A stretch of 64,000 nucleotides of DNA from Chloroflexota bacterium (GTDB lineage Bacteria; Chloroflexota; Anaerolineae; Aggregatilineales; Phototrophicaceae). Location: NCBI GenBank assembly GCA_026706455.1, contig JAPOYS010000115.1, positions 52,240 to 116,239 of the forward strand. Direction: 5' to 3'. This document shows positions 34,952 through 46,017 of this stretch, one piece after another. The translations under genes and the position numbers were made by a program. The notes under the pieces were generated by a model. The model was not told where the DNA came from, searched no databases, and saw only the letters and a list, made by a program, of their open reading frames with translations. Position 1 is the first letter of the stretch. Every line of letters begins with the position of its first letter.

Positions 34952-35896
34952 ATGACTGCCCGCGCGCTCTACCCTCTGAAGCTGCGTCCCGCTTTGCGCG
35001 TCAAGGTTTGGGGCGGCCGCCGGCTGGAACAACTGATGCGCAAGCGGCTGCCGACGGCCGAACCCTACGGCGAATCCTGGGAGCTGCATGATTCGGCGAT
35101 GGTCGTAAATGGTCCGCTGCAGGGCGCCAGTCTGGGCGAGCTTGCGCGCCGATTCGGGGCGGAGCTTCTCGGCTGCGCTCCAAACCCCGACGCTGGCGTC
35201 CCGCTTTTGGCAAAGCTGATAGACGCGACTGATTGGCTCTCGATTCAGGCGCATCCAAACGATGAGCAAGCGCAAGCGCTCGAAGGCGAAGCCCGCGGCA
35301 AAACCGAAGCCTGGGTCGTTCTGCACGCGGATGAGGGCGCGCGCCTTGTGATCGGCTTGCAGCCCGGCACGACGCGCGATCAAATGGCGGAGGCCATCGG
35401 CCGCAACCAGCTGGAGGCGCTGCTGATCTTCGCCGAGGTCGCGACTGGCGATGTCCTGCAAATCCCGGCGAATACCGTGCACGCGCTGGGTCCTGGTCTC
35501 TTGATCTACGAAATCCAGCAGGCGAGCGATACCACCTACCGCTTGTACGATTGGGGCCGAGTGGACCTCGATGGGCAGCCGCGCGAGCTGCATATCGAAA
35601 AGGGATTACGGGTCGCCAACCTGGCATCGCTGCCTCGAATTGAGCGGCCCGATACCGACCTGCTGGTCGAAAGCGAATACTTCCGCGCCTGGCGCCACGA
35701 GCTTGCCGGCGGCGCGCTGGACATCCCGACCTATGGGCGCTTTCAGTCTCTGACCTGCATTGCGGGCGAGGCGCGCGTATCGGCCGCAAGTGGAGAGATT
35801 ACGCTCGAAACGGGTGAGAGCGGCATGGTTCCGGCTTGTATCCCCGCGTTTGCCATTGGTGGGCAGGGCGTGGTGCTGCGCGCCTGCCAGCCCTAG
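34952..35896 (+). CDS. manA: Mannose-6-phosphate isomerase, class I
   Basis: A 314-residue cupin-type enzyme that interconverts fructose 6-phosphate and mannose 6-phosphate with zinc. The zinc ligands are visible in LSIQAHPNDEQA (Gln, His), GKTEAW (Glu) and NTVHALG (His). The start LYPLKLRPALRVKVWGGRRL is typical. AGGAGG lies 7 nt upstream of the ATG at 34952. At 314 aa it is the short bacterial form. It supplies mannose for glycans or allows mannose use; there are no other mannose genes nearby. Confidence 0.92.
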   Translation: MTARALYPLKLRPALRVKVWGGRRLEQLMRKRLPTAEPYGESWELHDSAMVVNGPLQGASLGELARRFGAELLGCAPNPDAGVPLLAKLIDATDWLSIQAHPNDEQAQALEGEARGKTEAWVVLHADEGARLVIGLQPGTTRDQMAEAIGRNQLEALLIFAEVATGDVLQIPANTVHALGPGLLIYEIQQASDTTYRLYDWGRVDLDGQPRELHIEKGLRVANLASLPRIERPDTDLLVESEYFRAWRHELAGGALDIPTYGRFQSLTCIAGEARVSAASGEITLETGESGMVPACIPAFAIGGQGVVLRACQP

Positions 35897-35999
35897 CGCG
35901 TCGCCAATAGCCAATTACAAAATGTTTACACTCCTCTGACACGCTTCTGACATCGTCATTAGACAATGATGGTGGGTTGAACATGATCGGGGAGGTCTT

Positions 36000-38612
<2,613 letters not shown>

Positions 38613-38633
38613 ATCGCAGCAAGAGACCGACGG

Positions 38634-38656
38634 AAAGGGGCGGAGAAAGCCCCTTT
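38634..38656. terminator. Bidirectional terminator between clpB and the Trm112-like gene
   Basis: AAAGGGGC pairs with GCCCCTTT around a 7 nt loop, 21 bp after the clpB stop and just before the end of the convergent Trm112-like gene. A-rich and T-rich flanks allow use from both strands. Confidence 0.7.
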
Positions 38657-38658
38657 AC

Positions 38659-38898
38659 CTATTCTTCGGGCGGGGGAACGGGCAAGTCGCCTTCGGCCGT
38701 ATCCTTCCATTTCTCGCCTTCGTCGACCAGCATCACCGGAATGCCGTCCCGAATCGGATATTTGTAGCCGCTGTCAGCGCAAACCAGCCAGCAGTCCCGC
38801 ACCAGTCGCAGCCGGCCCGGGTCATCGCCTTTGTCCGTGTAATGCACGGCCACCGGACAGCGGAGAATCTCCATCAGTTCGTCAGATACAACAGCCAT
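38659..38898 (-). CDS. Trm112-like (UPF0434) protein
   Basis: A 79-residue protein: DELMEILRCPVAVHYTDKG at the start and DSGYKYPIRDGIPVMLVDEGEKW at the end match the small Trm112p-like family. Usually the family has a CPxC zinc knuckle; here only C-P-V-A and a later VCAD remain, so zinc binding may be reduced. Trm112 proteins activate methyltransferases in eukaryotes; the bacterial role is unclear. Confidence 0.85.
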   Translation of the reverse strand: MAVVSDELMEILRCPVAVHYTDKGDDPGRLRLVRDCWLVCADSGYKYPIRDGIPVMLVDEGEKWKDTAEGDLPVPPPEE

Positions 38899-39190
38899 CT
38901 CAACACCCTCGCGCTTGCCTTTTGCCTACCGCCGTCAGTATAGCCTCGCCGTCTGGGCGCGTCAATTCGCTCGGCATTCCGGCAGCGGCGACAGTACGGT
39001 CACGCGCCCAGCGCCAATGAACTAGTGGACGCGGTATTGCTGATGGGCGTCAAATCGCCGAACCTTGGCTGGTCACTCAAATTCTTATCTGACCCAACGA
39101 ATCAGGATCTCTGGTGGTGGTAGAGCGCTTGCCTCCAATCCCATTCGGTGGGGCTAGCGCCTAATCGCATCCTGATTTACCCTCAAGGAT

Positions 39191-40855
39191 GTGACAAGGA
39201 AAATCTGGCTTCTCCAACGAAGAACTGCGGATGCGTCGACGAAGGGCGCGTCCGCTCGTAATCAAGGGAATTTTGGGCGCGCCTCGCGGCTGCTTTGCAT
39301 TGCGAGCATCGTCGTTATTCTGCTCGCGAGCATCCCGTCCAGCGCGCAGGCGCCGGCTGTGCCCACCACCGCGCCCGGTTCTCTCGTTGACGCTGATGAT
39401 TACATCCGCTCCGACCGGCTCGGCATCACCTTTATCAGCTTTATCGATGACAATTTGGGGGCGGAGCGCTACCGCAAGGCGCTGATTCTGGGCGCGGGCT
39501 GGAATCGCTGGCCCCTGTATTGGGATCGCGTCGAGAGGCAGCCGGGCAAATACGATTGGTCGGCTTACGACCGGCTGGTCGCGGCTGATATTCGCAATGG
39601 ACTGCGAACCAACGCCATACTCCTGGGCCGGCCCGCCTTCTGGCAAGACGGGGACAGCATCGCCAATCTATTCGCGCCCATCTTCGCCGATGGCAGCGAT
39701 AGCGCTGACGCCGATACGGCCATCAATCTGGATAATCCCTGGGCGCAATATGTGCATTATGCGGTTACGCGATACAAGCCTGGCGGCGTCTTGGCGCAGC
39801 ACAATTATTTCAGCGCCGGCCAAGGCATTCGCGCATGGGAAGTATGGAACGAGCCCGATGTCGCGCAGTTCTGGAATGGCGGCAGCCAAGCCTACGCCCG
39901 CCTCTTGAAAGTCGCCGCTATCGTGATTAAGACGGTCGACCCCGAAGCCAAGGTCATATTCGGCGGCTTGCTCTACGCAACGAATCCAGCTTTCCTGTCG
40001 CGGACGCTGCGGCAATTTCAAAATGATCCGCTGCGCTTTCAATACAATTGGTTCGTCGATATCGTGGCCGTTCACAGTTACGACGACCCCTGGCGCAGCG
40101 GCTGGCTGACGAAAGTGGTGGGCGACACGCTAAAAGAATACGATCTGACGCGGCCCGTGTGGGTGAACGAAACGGGGGTATCCGTCTGGAACGATTATCC
40201 GGGACCCGTCTGGGCATTCAGCCCGGACAAGCGCAATCGACTCGCCACCGGGCAACAGCAGGCGAACTTTCTCGTCATGAGCGCGGCCTACGCCTGGTCA
40301 AAAAGCGCGGAGGTCGTCTTTTATCATCAGCTCTTTGACGACTGCGGGAATTACCCAGCCGGCACAGATTTCCCGCCGCACCATGGCGAGTTGTGCGCGG
40401 ACGGCGCCTGTTTCGGCGACGCCTTCGGCCTTTACCGCAATCCGCGCGACGCCGACTGTTTCAGCCAGCATCCGCTCGCCAATACACCGCGACCCGTCGC
40501 CCAAGCCTTTCGGCTGCTCGCCGAGGTATTTGGCAAGCAATCCTTCCTTTCGCTGAGCCACGTTGGCTTAAACGACGCCGTCACCGCCATCGCTTTTAGG
40601 CGATCCAACGGCCAGCGCATCACGGTGCTTTGGAACAATACAGCGGCGCCTCAATCGCACACTTTCCGGGCGGCGGGCGCCGCCGCAACAGTATACTTCT
40701 TAAACGGTGAAGAGGAGACATTGCCCGCCGTCAACGGCAAGTACACGGTTGATCTCAGGCCGGCCACCGACTACAGCTTTCCCGATTTGGAAAGCGGGCG
40801 AAGCAGCGCAATCGGCGGCGAGCCGATTATCCTCGTGGAATCGCCGCGATCATGA
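39191..40855 (+). CDS. Secreted clan-A glycoside hydrolase-like protein
   Basis: A 554-residue TIM-barrel enzyme. AWEVWNEPDVAQFW carries the acid/base Glu of clan GH-A and RPVWVNETGVSV carries the likely nucleophile Glu about 110 residues later. The barrel start is LGAGWNRWPLYWDRVERQPGKYDWSAYDRLV. A hydrophobic stretch LLCIASIVVILLASIPSSAQA preceded by a long basic N-region suggests export. Start is GTG at 39191; a closer start is hard to define. The exact GH family and substrate cannot be set by eye. The 292 bp upstream (38899-39190) contain no gene or clear signal that I can support. Confidence 0.72.
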   Translation: MTRKIWLLQRRTADASTKGASARNQGNFGRASRLLCIASIVVILLASIPSSAQAPAVPTTAPGSLVDADDYIRSDRLGITFISFIDDNLGAERYRKALILGAGWNRWPLYWDRVERQPGKYDWSAYDRLVAADIRNGLRTNAILLGRPAFWQDGDSIANLFAPIFADGSDSADADTAINLDNPWAQYVHYAVTRYKPGGVLAQHNYFSAGQGIRAWEVWNEPDVAQFWNGGSQAYARLLKVAAIVIKTVDPEAKVIFGGLLYATNPAFLSRTLRQFQNDPLRFQYNWFVDIVAVHSYDDPWRSGWLTKVVGDTLKEYDLTRPVWVNETGVSVWNDYPGPVWAFSPDKRNRLATGQQQANFLVMSAAYAWSKSAEVVFYHQLFDDCGNYPAGTDFPPHHGELCADGACFGDAFGLYRNPRDADCFSQHPLANTPRPVAQAFRLLAEVFGKQSFLSLSHVGLNDAVTAIAFRRSNGQRITVLWNNTAAPQSHTFRAAGAAATVYFLNGEEETLPAVNGKYTVDLRPATDYSFPDLESGRSSAIGGEPIILVESPRS

Positions 40856-40928
40856 ATGACATTCGCGGGTTGTTTCACTGCGCGCAGGTCCCGCTTGCGA
40901 TAGCTTGGTTCAAACAAGTGACGGCTTC

Positions 40929-41927
40929 ATGACTTCCAAACGCTTCTTTTTCATCATATTCAGCATCGCCGTCAGCGCCGGTTCGCTCGTCCTGATCTTG
41001 CAAGTCGTGCCGCTAGGCGATGTCATTCAAAGCATGCGGCGCGCCGACGCGGGATATCTGCTGCTCGCGCTGATCTGTGTGGCGCTGGCTTTGCTCACAA
41101 GAGGCATCCGCTGGTGGGATCTGCTGAATCGCCGTCTGTCGCTGCTGGACGCGACTCACATGGTGAACGTGATGTTCCTCGGCAATCAACTGCCGTTGCG
41201 GATGGGCGAAGTCGCGCGAGGCGTGCTGGCGACGCGGCGCGGCGTGCCCTTGGTCACTTCGGGCACCAGCATCCTGGTGGAGCGCCTCATCGACGTACTG
41301 GTTCTAGTTCTTCTGATCGCGGCTACTGTCAACGTCATTCCCTCGGCCGCGAGCGATCTTACCGACAGCGCGCCGCTCTTGGGTCTGCTCGCGCTCATTG
41401 GATTCCTCATGCTGCTTTCTTTCGCCCATGCGCCTGGCTTCGCCTTTCGTCTGCTCGACTGGCTGCTGAAGGCGGCGCCCGTCCTTGAGCGGCTGCCGCT
41501 GCGAACGATGCTGAGCCACATTTTGGATGGCGTGCGGCCGCTCACCAATCTGCGCACGCTGGCGATGACGGCGATTTGGACGTCGCTCGCCTGGGGCTGC
41601 GCCTTCGCAACATTTTATTTCGCGCATCTGGCGCTCGGCATCCGTGTGGATTATACGATTAGCGTACCATTGGGGATCGCCCTAAGCGCGCTTAGCATCG
41701 CCTTTCCTGTCAGCATTGCCGCATTAGGTCCCTTTGAGGTCGCCATTCTGGTCAGCGGTCGAGTCGCGGGCATGAGCGATGTGGAAGCCTTAGCGCTGGG
41801 ATTTCTGCTGCACGGCATAACGGTATGCAGTTACATCGTTTGGGGCACGATCGGGCTGTTGGCGCTGGGCGCGTCGCCGGGCACGGCATTTTCCGCCGGC
41901 GGATCGAAAGGATCGGACAGTTCTTAG
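40929..41927 (+). CDS. Flippase-like UPF0104 / lysylphosphatidylglycerol synthase TM-region protein
   Basis: A 332-residue inner-membrane protein with about eight helices. LLTRGIRWWDLLN, VMFLGNQLPLRMGEVARGVLATRRGVPLVTSGTSILVERLIDV and SIAFPVSIAALGPFEVAIL are the conserved segments of this family, which resembles the membrane part of MprF. Members are proposed lipid or polyprenol-linked flippases, but most have no tested function. Start ATG at 40929 (MTSKRFFFIIF) is preferred to a longer frame from 40905. Confidence 0.82.
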   Translation: MTSKRFFFIIFSIAVSAGSLVLILQVVPLGDVIQSMRRADAGYLLLALICVALALLTRGIRWWDLLNRRLSLLDATHMVNVMFLGNQLPLRMGEVARGVLATRRGVPLVTSGTSILVERLIDVLVLVLLIAATVNVIPSAASDLTDSAPLLGLLALIGFLMLLSFAHAPGFAFRLLDWLLKAAPVLERLPLRTMLSHILDGVRPLTNLRTLAMTAIWTSLAWGCAFATFYFAHLALGIRVDYTISVPLGIALSALSIAFPVSIAALGPFEVAILVSGRVAGMSDVEALALGFLLHGITVCSYIVWGTIGLLALGASPGTAFSAGGSKGSDSS

Positions 41928-42244
41928 TTCCGGGTAAGAAACTCGTGAACCAGCGACTGAAAGTGATGGACGCCGTTCTCGCGCAATACTGAAAAGCGCC
42001 CGCGATCATAAGCCTTCGACCGCAGCCCTTTCTGCACCCATTCGCAGATTTCGATATCTTCCTGCTGTATCTCGTCGCTGAAGGCGATGATCTGTTGCAT
42101 GCTTTCCCAGCCCTCGCCCGTCCCCGGCGCTTCAAAGTACCATTCAAAGATGGTCAACGTTTTGTCATGGCTGATTGGAATGATGATGTTGATCGATGTG
42201 TTATCGAGATAAACGTTCAGCATCACGTTAGGAAACATCCAATA
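41924..42244 (-). pseudogene. C-terminal fragment of a Rieske ring-hydroxylating oxygenase, cut by a transposon
   Basis: This fragment (about 107 codons with the target duplication) encodes the end of the catalytic domain: FPNVMLNVYLDNTSINIIIPISHDKTLTIFEWYF and FSDEIQQEDIEICEWVQKGLRS, typical of aromatic-ring-hydroxylating dioxygenase alpha subunits. Joining it to the 5' part at 44975 after removing the element and one copy of ATCCAATA gives ALYYWM-FPNVMLN in frame. As it stands it has no start of its own except an internal ATG at 42238 and is probably not functional. Confidence 0.9.
42237..42244. repeat. Target-site duplication, left copy (ATCCAATA)
   Basis: The 8 bp ATCCAATA directly abuts the left inverted repeat and is repeated exactly at 44975-44982 on the other side. 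An 8 bp duplication is the rule for IS1595-family transposition. Confidence 0.95.
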
Positions 42245-42260
42245 GGGGATTACATACTTT
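42245..42260. repeat. Left terminal inverted repeat of the transposon
   Basis: GGGGATTACATACTTT, perfectly complementary to 44959-44974. Beyond 16 bp the two ends share only scattered bases. Confidence 0.95.
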
Positions 42261-42275
42261 GATACCCAAGCCGGC

Positions 42276-42452
42276 TCAATCCTGAGACTTCTCCCTTTCG
42301 AACCGCCATTTTCCGCGCTTCTTAGGCTTGGTATTCAGCACCGCCCGGGCGATGTTCTCCGGTGTATCGGGGATAAGTTCCGGCATCTTTAGCGGTGGGC
42401 GGCCGCGAGGGCGCTTGGGGGGATCAAGCTTAGGCTGCTTGGAGCTTTCCAT
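42276..42452 (-). CDS. Passenger: small AT-hook-like basic protein
   Basis: A 58-residue protein beginning MESSKQPKLDPPKRPRGRPPLKMP. The RGRPP core flanked by Lys/Arg/Pro is an AT-hook-type minor-groove-binding motif. The middle reads DTPENIARAVLN, followed by a very basic tail (KPKKRGKWRFEREK). GAGGT lies about 8 nt before the ATG at 42452. It is near the left end of the transposon and on the same strand as the transposase and XRE genes, so it could bind the element ends or regulate transposition. That role is inferred. Confidence 0.7.
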   Translation of the reverse strand: MESSKQPKLDPPKRPRGRPPLKMPELIPDTPENIARAVLNTKPKKRGKWRFEREKSQD

Positions 42453-42523
42453 CGGGATTTACCTCATATCACGTCATGCGATAGTATCGCATACTATCAA
42501 TTGTGGCAAAGCCTTGTTGCCTG

Positions 42524-42766
42524 CTATTCTACAGCTTCTTCAGCCCTGATCTGCTCCGCCATCTTCAAGAGCACAGATACTTCTATCCGTAACGCTCCCG
42601 CCAATTTCTCTATCACGCGCAACGTTGGTGACTTCTGCCCATTCTCGATATGGCTGATGTATACCCAATGCACCCCTGAACGTTCACTAAGCGCTTCCTG
42701 AGAAAGTTCAAGCTCCCGGCGCCGACTCCGGATCGCGCAGCCAAATGGCTTCCCAAGGTGTCCCAT
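42524..42766 (-). CDS. Passenger: XRE-family transcriptional regulator
   Basis: An 80-residue Cro/C1-type helix-turn-helix protein: FGCAIRSRRRELELSQEALSERSGVHWVYISHIENGQKSPTLRVIEKLAGAL covers all five helices of the domain; the short C-terminal helix may dimerise. It lies inside the transposon, 34 bp from a perfect inverted repeat TTAACC-TATT-GGTTAA that is a likely operator, so it probably represses its own promoter and the divergent passengers. Confidence 0.88.
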   Translation of the reverse strand: MGHLGKPFGCAIRSRRRELELSQEALSERSGVHWVYISHIENGQKSPTLRVIEKLAGALRIEVSVLLKMAEQIRAEEAVE

Positions 42767-43216
42767 GGTCGGATTTTGCGCCGCCGATGGGGAGATTGCC
42801 TTAACCTATTGGTTAAAGTGTGTGATATGCGTTACAGTCTGGGGAAGGTTCCCCAGGGCGGTCTATGAGTTGGCCACTCCACCGCCCCGAGGAACTGAAG
42901 CGCGGAGAGCGGCGTGTTCCCATTTCTGGGGCATGTCACCCTTCGCGCGCAATATCCTAATCGCTATTCGATTATCCGCAAGGGCGGATTTGGAGGGATA
43001 GATGTGAGTGCAGAACTGAATCCAGGTCAAAGGTCGATCGGGGATGCGTATGGCATTTCTACCACCGCGAGCCGCAACAGACCTGGAGACGCTGATAGCA
43101 AGCACAATGTAGGAGATATGGTTGGCAACACCATGGGCGCCACCCAACCCGCGCGTCTTGACGTGAATCACCCATCGGCGCCATGGCCCACGTGGAAGGA
43201 TAGGGAGGCTATAGTG
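42767..43216. other. 450 bp transposon segment without a clear gene
   Basis: Between the XRE gene and the first membrane-protein gene the frame leading into that gene is open from 42914, with a GTG near 43004 preceded by GGAGGG as a possible earlier start. Its sequence here is low in family-like features, so I leave it unassigned. The segment also holds the likely XRE operator at 42801-42816. Confidence 0.4.
42801..42816. promoter_or_regulatory. Inverted repeat, candidate XRE operator
   Basis: TTAACC-TATT-GGTTAA is a perfect 6 bp inverted repeat with a 4 bp spacer, located 34 bp upstream of the XRE start, where an autoregulatory operator is expected. Confidence 0.55.
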
Positions 43217-43405
43217 ATGAGAAATGCGACGAACAACTCCAAAAAGGAGACGGATGTAACTGTCGAAAGTGGCTTTAAGTTCGGGATTGGCTTTAGTTGC
43301 GCGACTGTGGTTTTCTTTCTGATTTTCCTAGCGTTCTTGGCCTTAGGAGGCATGCTTTTACTCCAAGAATTTGTCCAAAGTTTCTACACGTCAATTGGTG
43401 GGTAG
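43217..43405 (+). CDS. Passenger: small membrane protein A
   Basis: A 62-residue protein: a polar N-terminus (MRNATNNSKKETDVTVESG) then one long hydrophobic helix (CATVVFFLIFLAFLALGGMLLL). AGGGAGG lies 8 nt upstream of the ATG at 43217; an in-frame GTG 3 bp earlier is also possible. Single-pass small membrane proteins of this form are common cargo in mobile elements, with unknown roles. Confidence 0.6.
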   Translation: MRNATNNSKKETDVTVESGFKFGIGFSCATVVFFLIFLAFLALGGMLLLQEFVQSFYTSIGG

Positions 43406-43422
43406 GATATAAGGGGTTCATT

Positions 43423-43569
43423 ATGGAACTGGGCCCTCTCTGCTTAACGCTTTTCATCATCTTAATGGTGGTAGGTGCTGCACACCTCGTTGCTTACGCC
43501 AAGCCCGCGCCGGATAGACCGCTCACTCTGCGATATGCCGAAAACTACCCCCTGACCGCATCCTGCTAG
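43423..43569 (+). CDS. Passenger: small membrane protein B
   Basis: A 48-residue protein with AAGGGG 7 nt before the ATG at 43423. One hydrophobic helix (LCLTLFIILMVVGAAHLVAYA) is followed by a polar tail (KPAPDRPLTLRYAENYPL). No family is recognised. It follows protein A by 17 bp and may be co-expressed. Confidence 0.5.
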   Translation: MELGPLCLTLFIILMVVGAAHLVAYAKPAPDRPLTLRYAENYPLTASC

Positions 43570-43667
43570 AAAGGCTCGATCAACTGCCGTCGATAGGCTG
43601 AGCAGCATTTTGCCCCTAGCCTTTTCCAATCCGTCGTCGGTAGGATACAAGCATCGAAATAACGCAG

Positions 43668-43693
43668 AACCCCGCTCGTAGGACAGCGGGGTT
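43668..43693. terminator. Stem-loop between passenger genes
   Basis: AACCCCGCT pairs with AGCGGGGTT around an 8 nt loop. There is no clean T tract after it (TCGGAATTG), so it is either a weak terminator for the small membrane genes or a structured leader of the zinc-ribbon gene 36 bp downstream. Confidence 0.5.
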
Positions 43694-43729
43694 CGGAATT
43701 GCGTTTATACCATTGAAGGAGTTACCATC

Positions 43730-43951
43730 ATGGTATCACCTCTTTTTGCCGTGCACAACCGCCAATTCGCGGAAATGGCGAAGCAGTTCGTACAGGAGCA
43801 GGAAGCCTACTTCAAGACAGAAATCATAAGCATTGGCCTCTCGCCAGCGTCATCACAAGCATCGCCAAAGTGCGTAAACTGCGGCGCTCCCATCCTGGAA
43901 AGCGAAGAGGTCTGTGGCCCTGGTTGTGCCCGGGCATTCTACGGGTATTAG
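43730..43951 (+). CDS. Passenger: small zinc-ribbon-like protein
   Basis: A 73-residue protein with AAGGAG 6-7 nt upstream of the ATG. The C-terminal part CVNCGAPILESEEVCGPGC has four cysteines in CxxC...CxxxC spacing, suited to zinc binding. The N-terminal helix is MAKQFVQEQEAYFKTEI. It converges on the transposase gene and its stop overlaps the transposase end by 4 bp. Confidence 0.7.
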   Translation: MVSPLFAVHNRQFAEMAKQFVQEQEAYFKTEIISIGLSPASSQASPKCVNCGAPILESEEVCGPGCARAFYGY

Positions 43952-44883
43952 CGAATCAAGTCCTGATACCGTAGCCGCTTGCCCTCGGCGCCACGAACCA
44001 CATTCGCCATCTGCGCTTCGGTATCCAGTGGCCGGTCATTGTGCCGGCCTTGGAATTCGCCAATGTACCGAGACAGGTGCTTCGGACTGATGTGGTGGAA
44101 AGTTCCTGTATAGCCGCGCTTGAGCATGGACCAGAAGCTCTCCATGCCGTTTGTGTGCGCTTGCTCGCGGACATACTCGCCAACTGAGTGCTGGACTGTT
44201 TCGTGTTTGCGCGGGATTCCGAGATACGCTCGCGCTTCGTCTGTGTAGACGATTGTGTCGTCTGTGGTGTTGTCAGTCACGAAGCCCTGCAGGGTTTTGC
44301 GGTCAGTCGCTTCAATGACTTGCGCGGTCACTTTCTTGGAGCCTCGCTCTTTCATGCCGACAACGGCGGTCTTGCCTACAGTGCCGCGTCCTTTTAGCTG
44401 TTCGCGTTTCCAAGCGCGCATGTTCTTCCGCTTGCCGCCGAAGTAGCTTTCATCGACTTCGACCGCGCCGTCAAATGCGTCTGGCGAGTCTTCCCAAGCC
44501 TCGCGGATGCGGTGGGTCATGTACCAAGCGGACTTCTGCGTGATGCCTAGATCACGATGCAGCTTCATGGAGCTAACGCCCTTGAGGTTGGTGGACATCA
44601 AGTAAATCGCAATCGCCCACTTCTGGTAGCCGATGTTGGAGCCGTGCATCAGTGCACCGGTTTTGACGCTGAACCGCTTGCGGCAATCGCGGCACCGGTG
44701 GGGCGTCTTGTGGGCGGATCGCTCTTGGACATTATCACTGTCGCAGTGCGGGCAACGAATGCCATAGGGCCAGCGTGTTTCGATGAACCATTGCTCGGCA
44801 GTGCTATCATCCGGGAATAGTTGGAATAGCTCGATTAGAGTGATACCCTTGCGGTAGAATCTGCCTGGGGCTTTCTGGGTCAT
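43948..44883 (-). CDS. IS1595-family (ISXO2-like) transposase
   Basis: A 311-residue DDE transposase. The N-terminal zinc ribbon has Cys44, Cys47, Cys64 and Cys67 (CPHC...CRDC). The DDE triad is probably Asp144 (VEVDESYFGG), Asp215 (VYTDEARAY) and Glu248 (TNGMESFWSMLKRG), and the family-typical H-N-R segment GRHNDRPLDT follows. It is complete and should be active. It moves the element by cut-and-paste with an 8 bp target duplication. Confidence 0.95.
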   Translation of the reverse strand: MTQKAPGRFYRKGITLIELFQLFPDDSTAEQWFIETRWPYGIRCPHCDSDNVQERSAHKTPHRCRDCRKRFSVKTGALMHGSNIGYQKWAIAIYLMSTNLKGVSSMKLHRDLGITQKSAWYMTHRIREAWEDSPDAFDGAVEVDESYFGGKRKNMRAWKREQLKGRGTVGKTAVVGMKERGSKKVTAQVIEATDRKTLQGFVTDNTTDDTIVYTDEARAYLGIPRKHETVQHSVGEYVREQAHTNGMESFWSMLKRGYTGTFHHISPKHLSRYIGEFQGRHNDRPLDTEAQMANVVRGAEGKRLRYQDLIR

Positions 44884-44958
44884 GGTTCAATCCTATCCCT
44901 GAATATAGGAACAATGATACCCACGAAAATCGAGATCGTCAAGGGTAGTCTGAGTACT

Positions 44959-44974
44959 AAAGTATGTAATCCCC
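44959..44974. repeat. Right terminal inverted repeat of the transposon
   Basis: AAAGTATGTAATCCCC, the exact complement of the left end. It immediately precedes the right copy of the target duplication. Confidence 0.95.
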
Positions 44975-44982
44975 ATCCAATA
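44975..44982. repeat. Target-site duplication, right copy (ATCCAATA)
   Basis: Exact repeat of 42237-42244; in the uninterrupted gene it would be present once, coding for part of YYWM on the minus strand. Confidence 0.95.
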
Positions 44983-45831
44983 ATACAGCGCGTTCTCTTC
45001 GGCGGCGCCGCTGCGCGCATAACGCCGATCGCGGACTTCGCCCGGCTCCACAGCGCGTATCGGCGCGTGCTGTTTTGAATACAGGCGATGCGTCTCCACC
45101 CGGTACTGGTCGTAATCCAATTCACGAAACAAGCCGGGATGGGCGATCGGCAGATGATAGCCCTCCAGATAATTGTCGACGTATACCTTCCAGTTGCAGT
45201 CGATGAGATAATCGCGGCGCTCAATCAAGCGCATCATGTCCAGTCTGAATCCGGCGGCCGAAATCTCGTTCGCGATCGCGCCGTAGTTTGAAGCCAGCGG
45301 GTCGGCCGCCGGGTCCAAATTAACGAAGACCCAAGGTCCCCAGGCTTCTACGCGCACGGGCTTCAAGCAGACATCCTCGGCGCGCCAGTTTTCGACGCCC
45401 TCAAATTCGGGCGCGCGCATCAGCTTGCCGTCCAGGTCGTAGGTCCAGCCATGATACCGGCACTGCAGGCTTTTGCGGTTGCCGCGGCCCTGCGCCACCA
45501 CCGCCGCTCGATGGGCGCAAACGTTGTAGAAGGCGCGCAGCGCGCCAGCGTGATTGCGTACGATGACAAGCGGCTGGTCCAGCAATTCACAGCTGAAATA
45601 GTCGCCGATTCGCATCACGTCTTCCAGCCGCCCAATTGGCTGCCAGGTCCGGTAAAAGATCTTCTCGGCTTCCAAGGACAAGAAGTCCGGCTCAATGTAC
45701 CAGCGCGCGGGCATCGTCTCCGCCCGAGCCAGATCGACTGCTGGATTGTAATCGCTAAGGTCAAGGGCGGTTTGCACAATACCCCTACTTTTGGCGAGCC
45801 TCTCGGGCGCGTCTGGCTGGCGAAGAGACAT
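44975..45831 (-). pseudogene. 5' fragment of a Rieske ring-hydroxylating oxygenase alpha subunit
   Basis: The fragment keeps the Rieske [2Fe-2S] site (CAHRAAVVAQGRGN then CRYHGW, two Cys and two His) and the mononuclear-iron region (YVDNYLEGYHLPIAHPG). The frame runs past the transposon border and stops 27 codons inside it at 44893, so about 107 C-terminal residues are lost. I chose ATG 45831 (MSLRQPDAPERLAKSRG); a TTG at 45912 would add 27 residues. The intact protein would be about 389-416 aa. Such enzymes dioxygenate or demethylate aromatic or quaternary-amine compounds; no electron-transfer partner gene is nearby. Confidence 0.9.
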
Positions 45832-45920
45832 CGGAAACCGACGCGTTGTCGCAACCGGGCGACCTGCGAAATCGTATATTGAATAGCGCAAGTATTGCGG
45901 ATCAATTATCAAATTACAAA

Positions 45921-45936
45921 GATTTTACGATTGTAA
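45921..45936. promoter_or_regulatory. Inverted repeat upstream of the Rieske oxygenase gene
   Basis: TTTTAC-GATT-GTAAAA is a 6 bp perfect inverted repeat with a 4 bp spacer, upstream of the likely oxygenase start at 45831. It is an operator candidate, resembling in form the TTTTAAC repeat before the metal ATPase. No regulator gene is adjacent. Confidence 0.35.
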
Positions 45937-46017
45937 AACCGAATCCGGCGCCTTTTCCATATAATTGGATATGAAAGGAGATTCACGAATCGCCAGCCAT
46001 CATTCTAGCCAGTGCGT

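Larger units (their letters stand above)
42245..44974 (-). mobile_element. IS1595-like transposon with passenger genes
   Basis: A 2,730 bp element with 16 bp perfect terminal inverted repeats (GGGGATTACATACTTT at the left, its complement at the right) and an exact 8 bp target duplication. It encodes a DDE transposase of the ISXO2/IS1595 family near the right end, plus at least four small passenger genes: an AT-hook-like protein, an XRE regulator, small membrane proteins and a zinc-ribbon protein. IS1595-group transposons carrying passengers are known. The precise ends indicate a fairly recent insertion into the Rieske oxygenase gene. Confidence 0.95.

Noticed and set aside
42863..43171. 102-codon minus-strand frame inside the transposon
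   Set aside because: No ribosome binding site or family features; the plus strand here leads into a small membrane protein gene with a good ribosome binding site.
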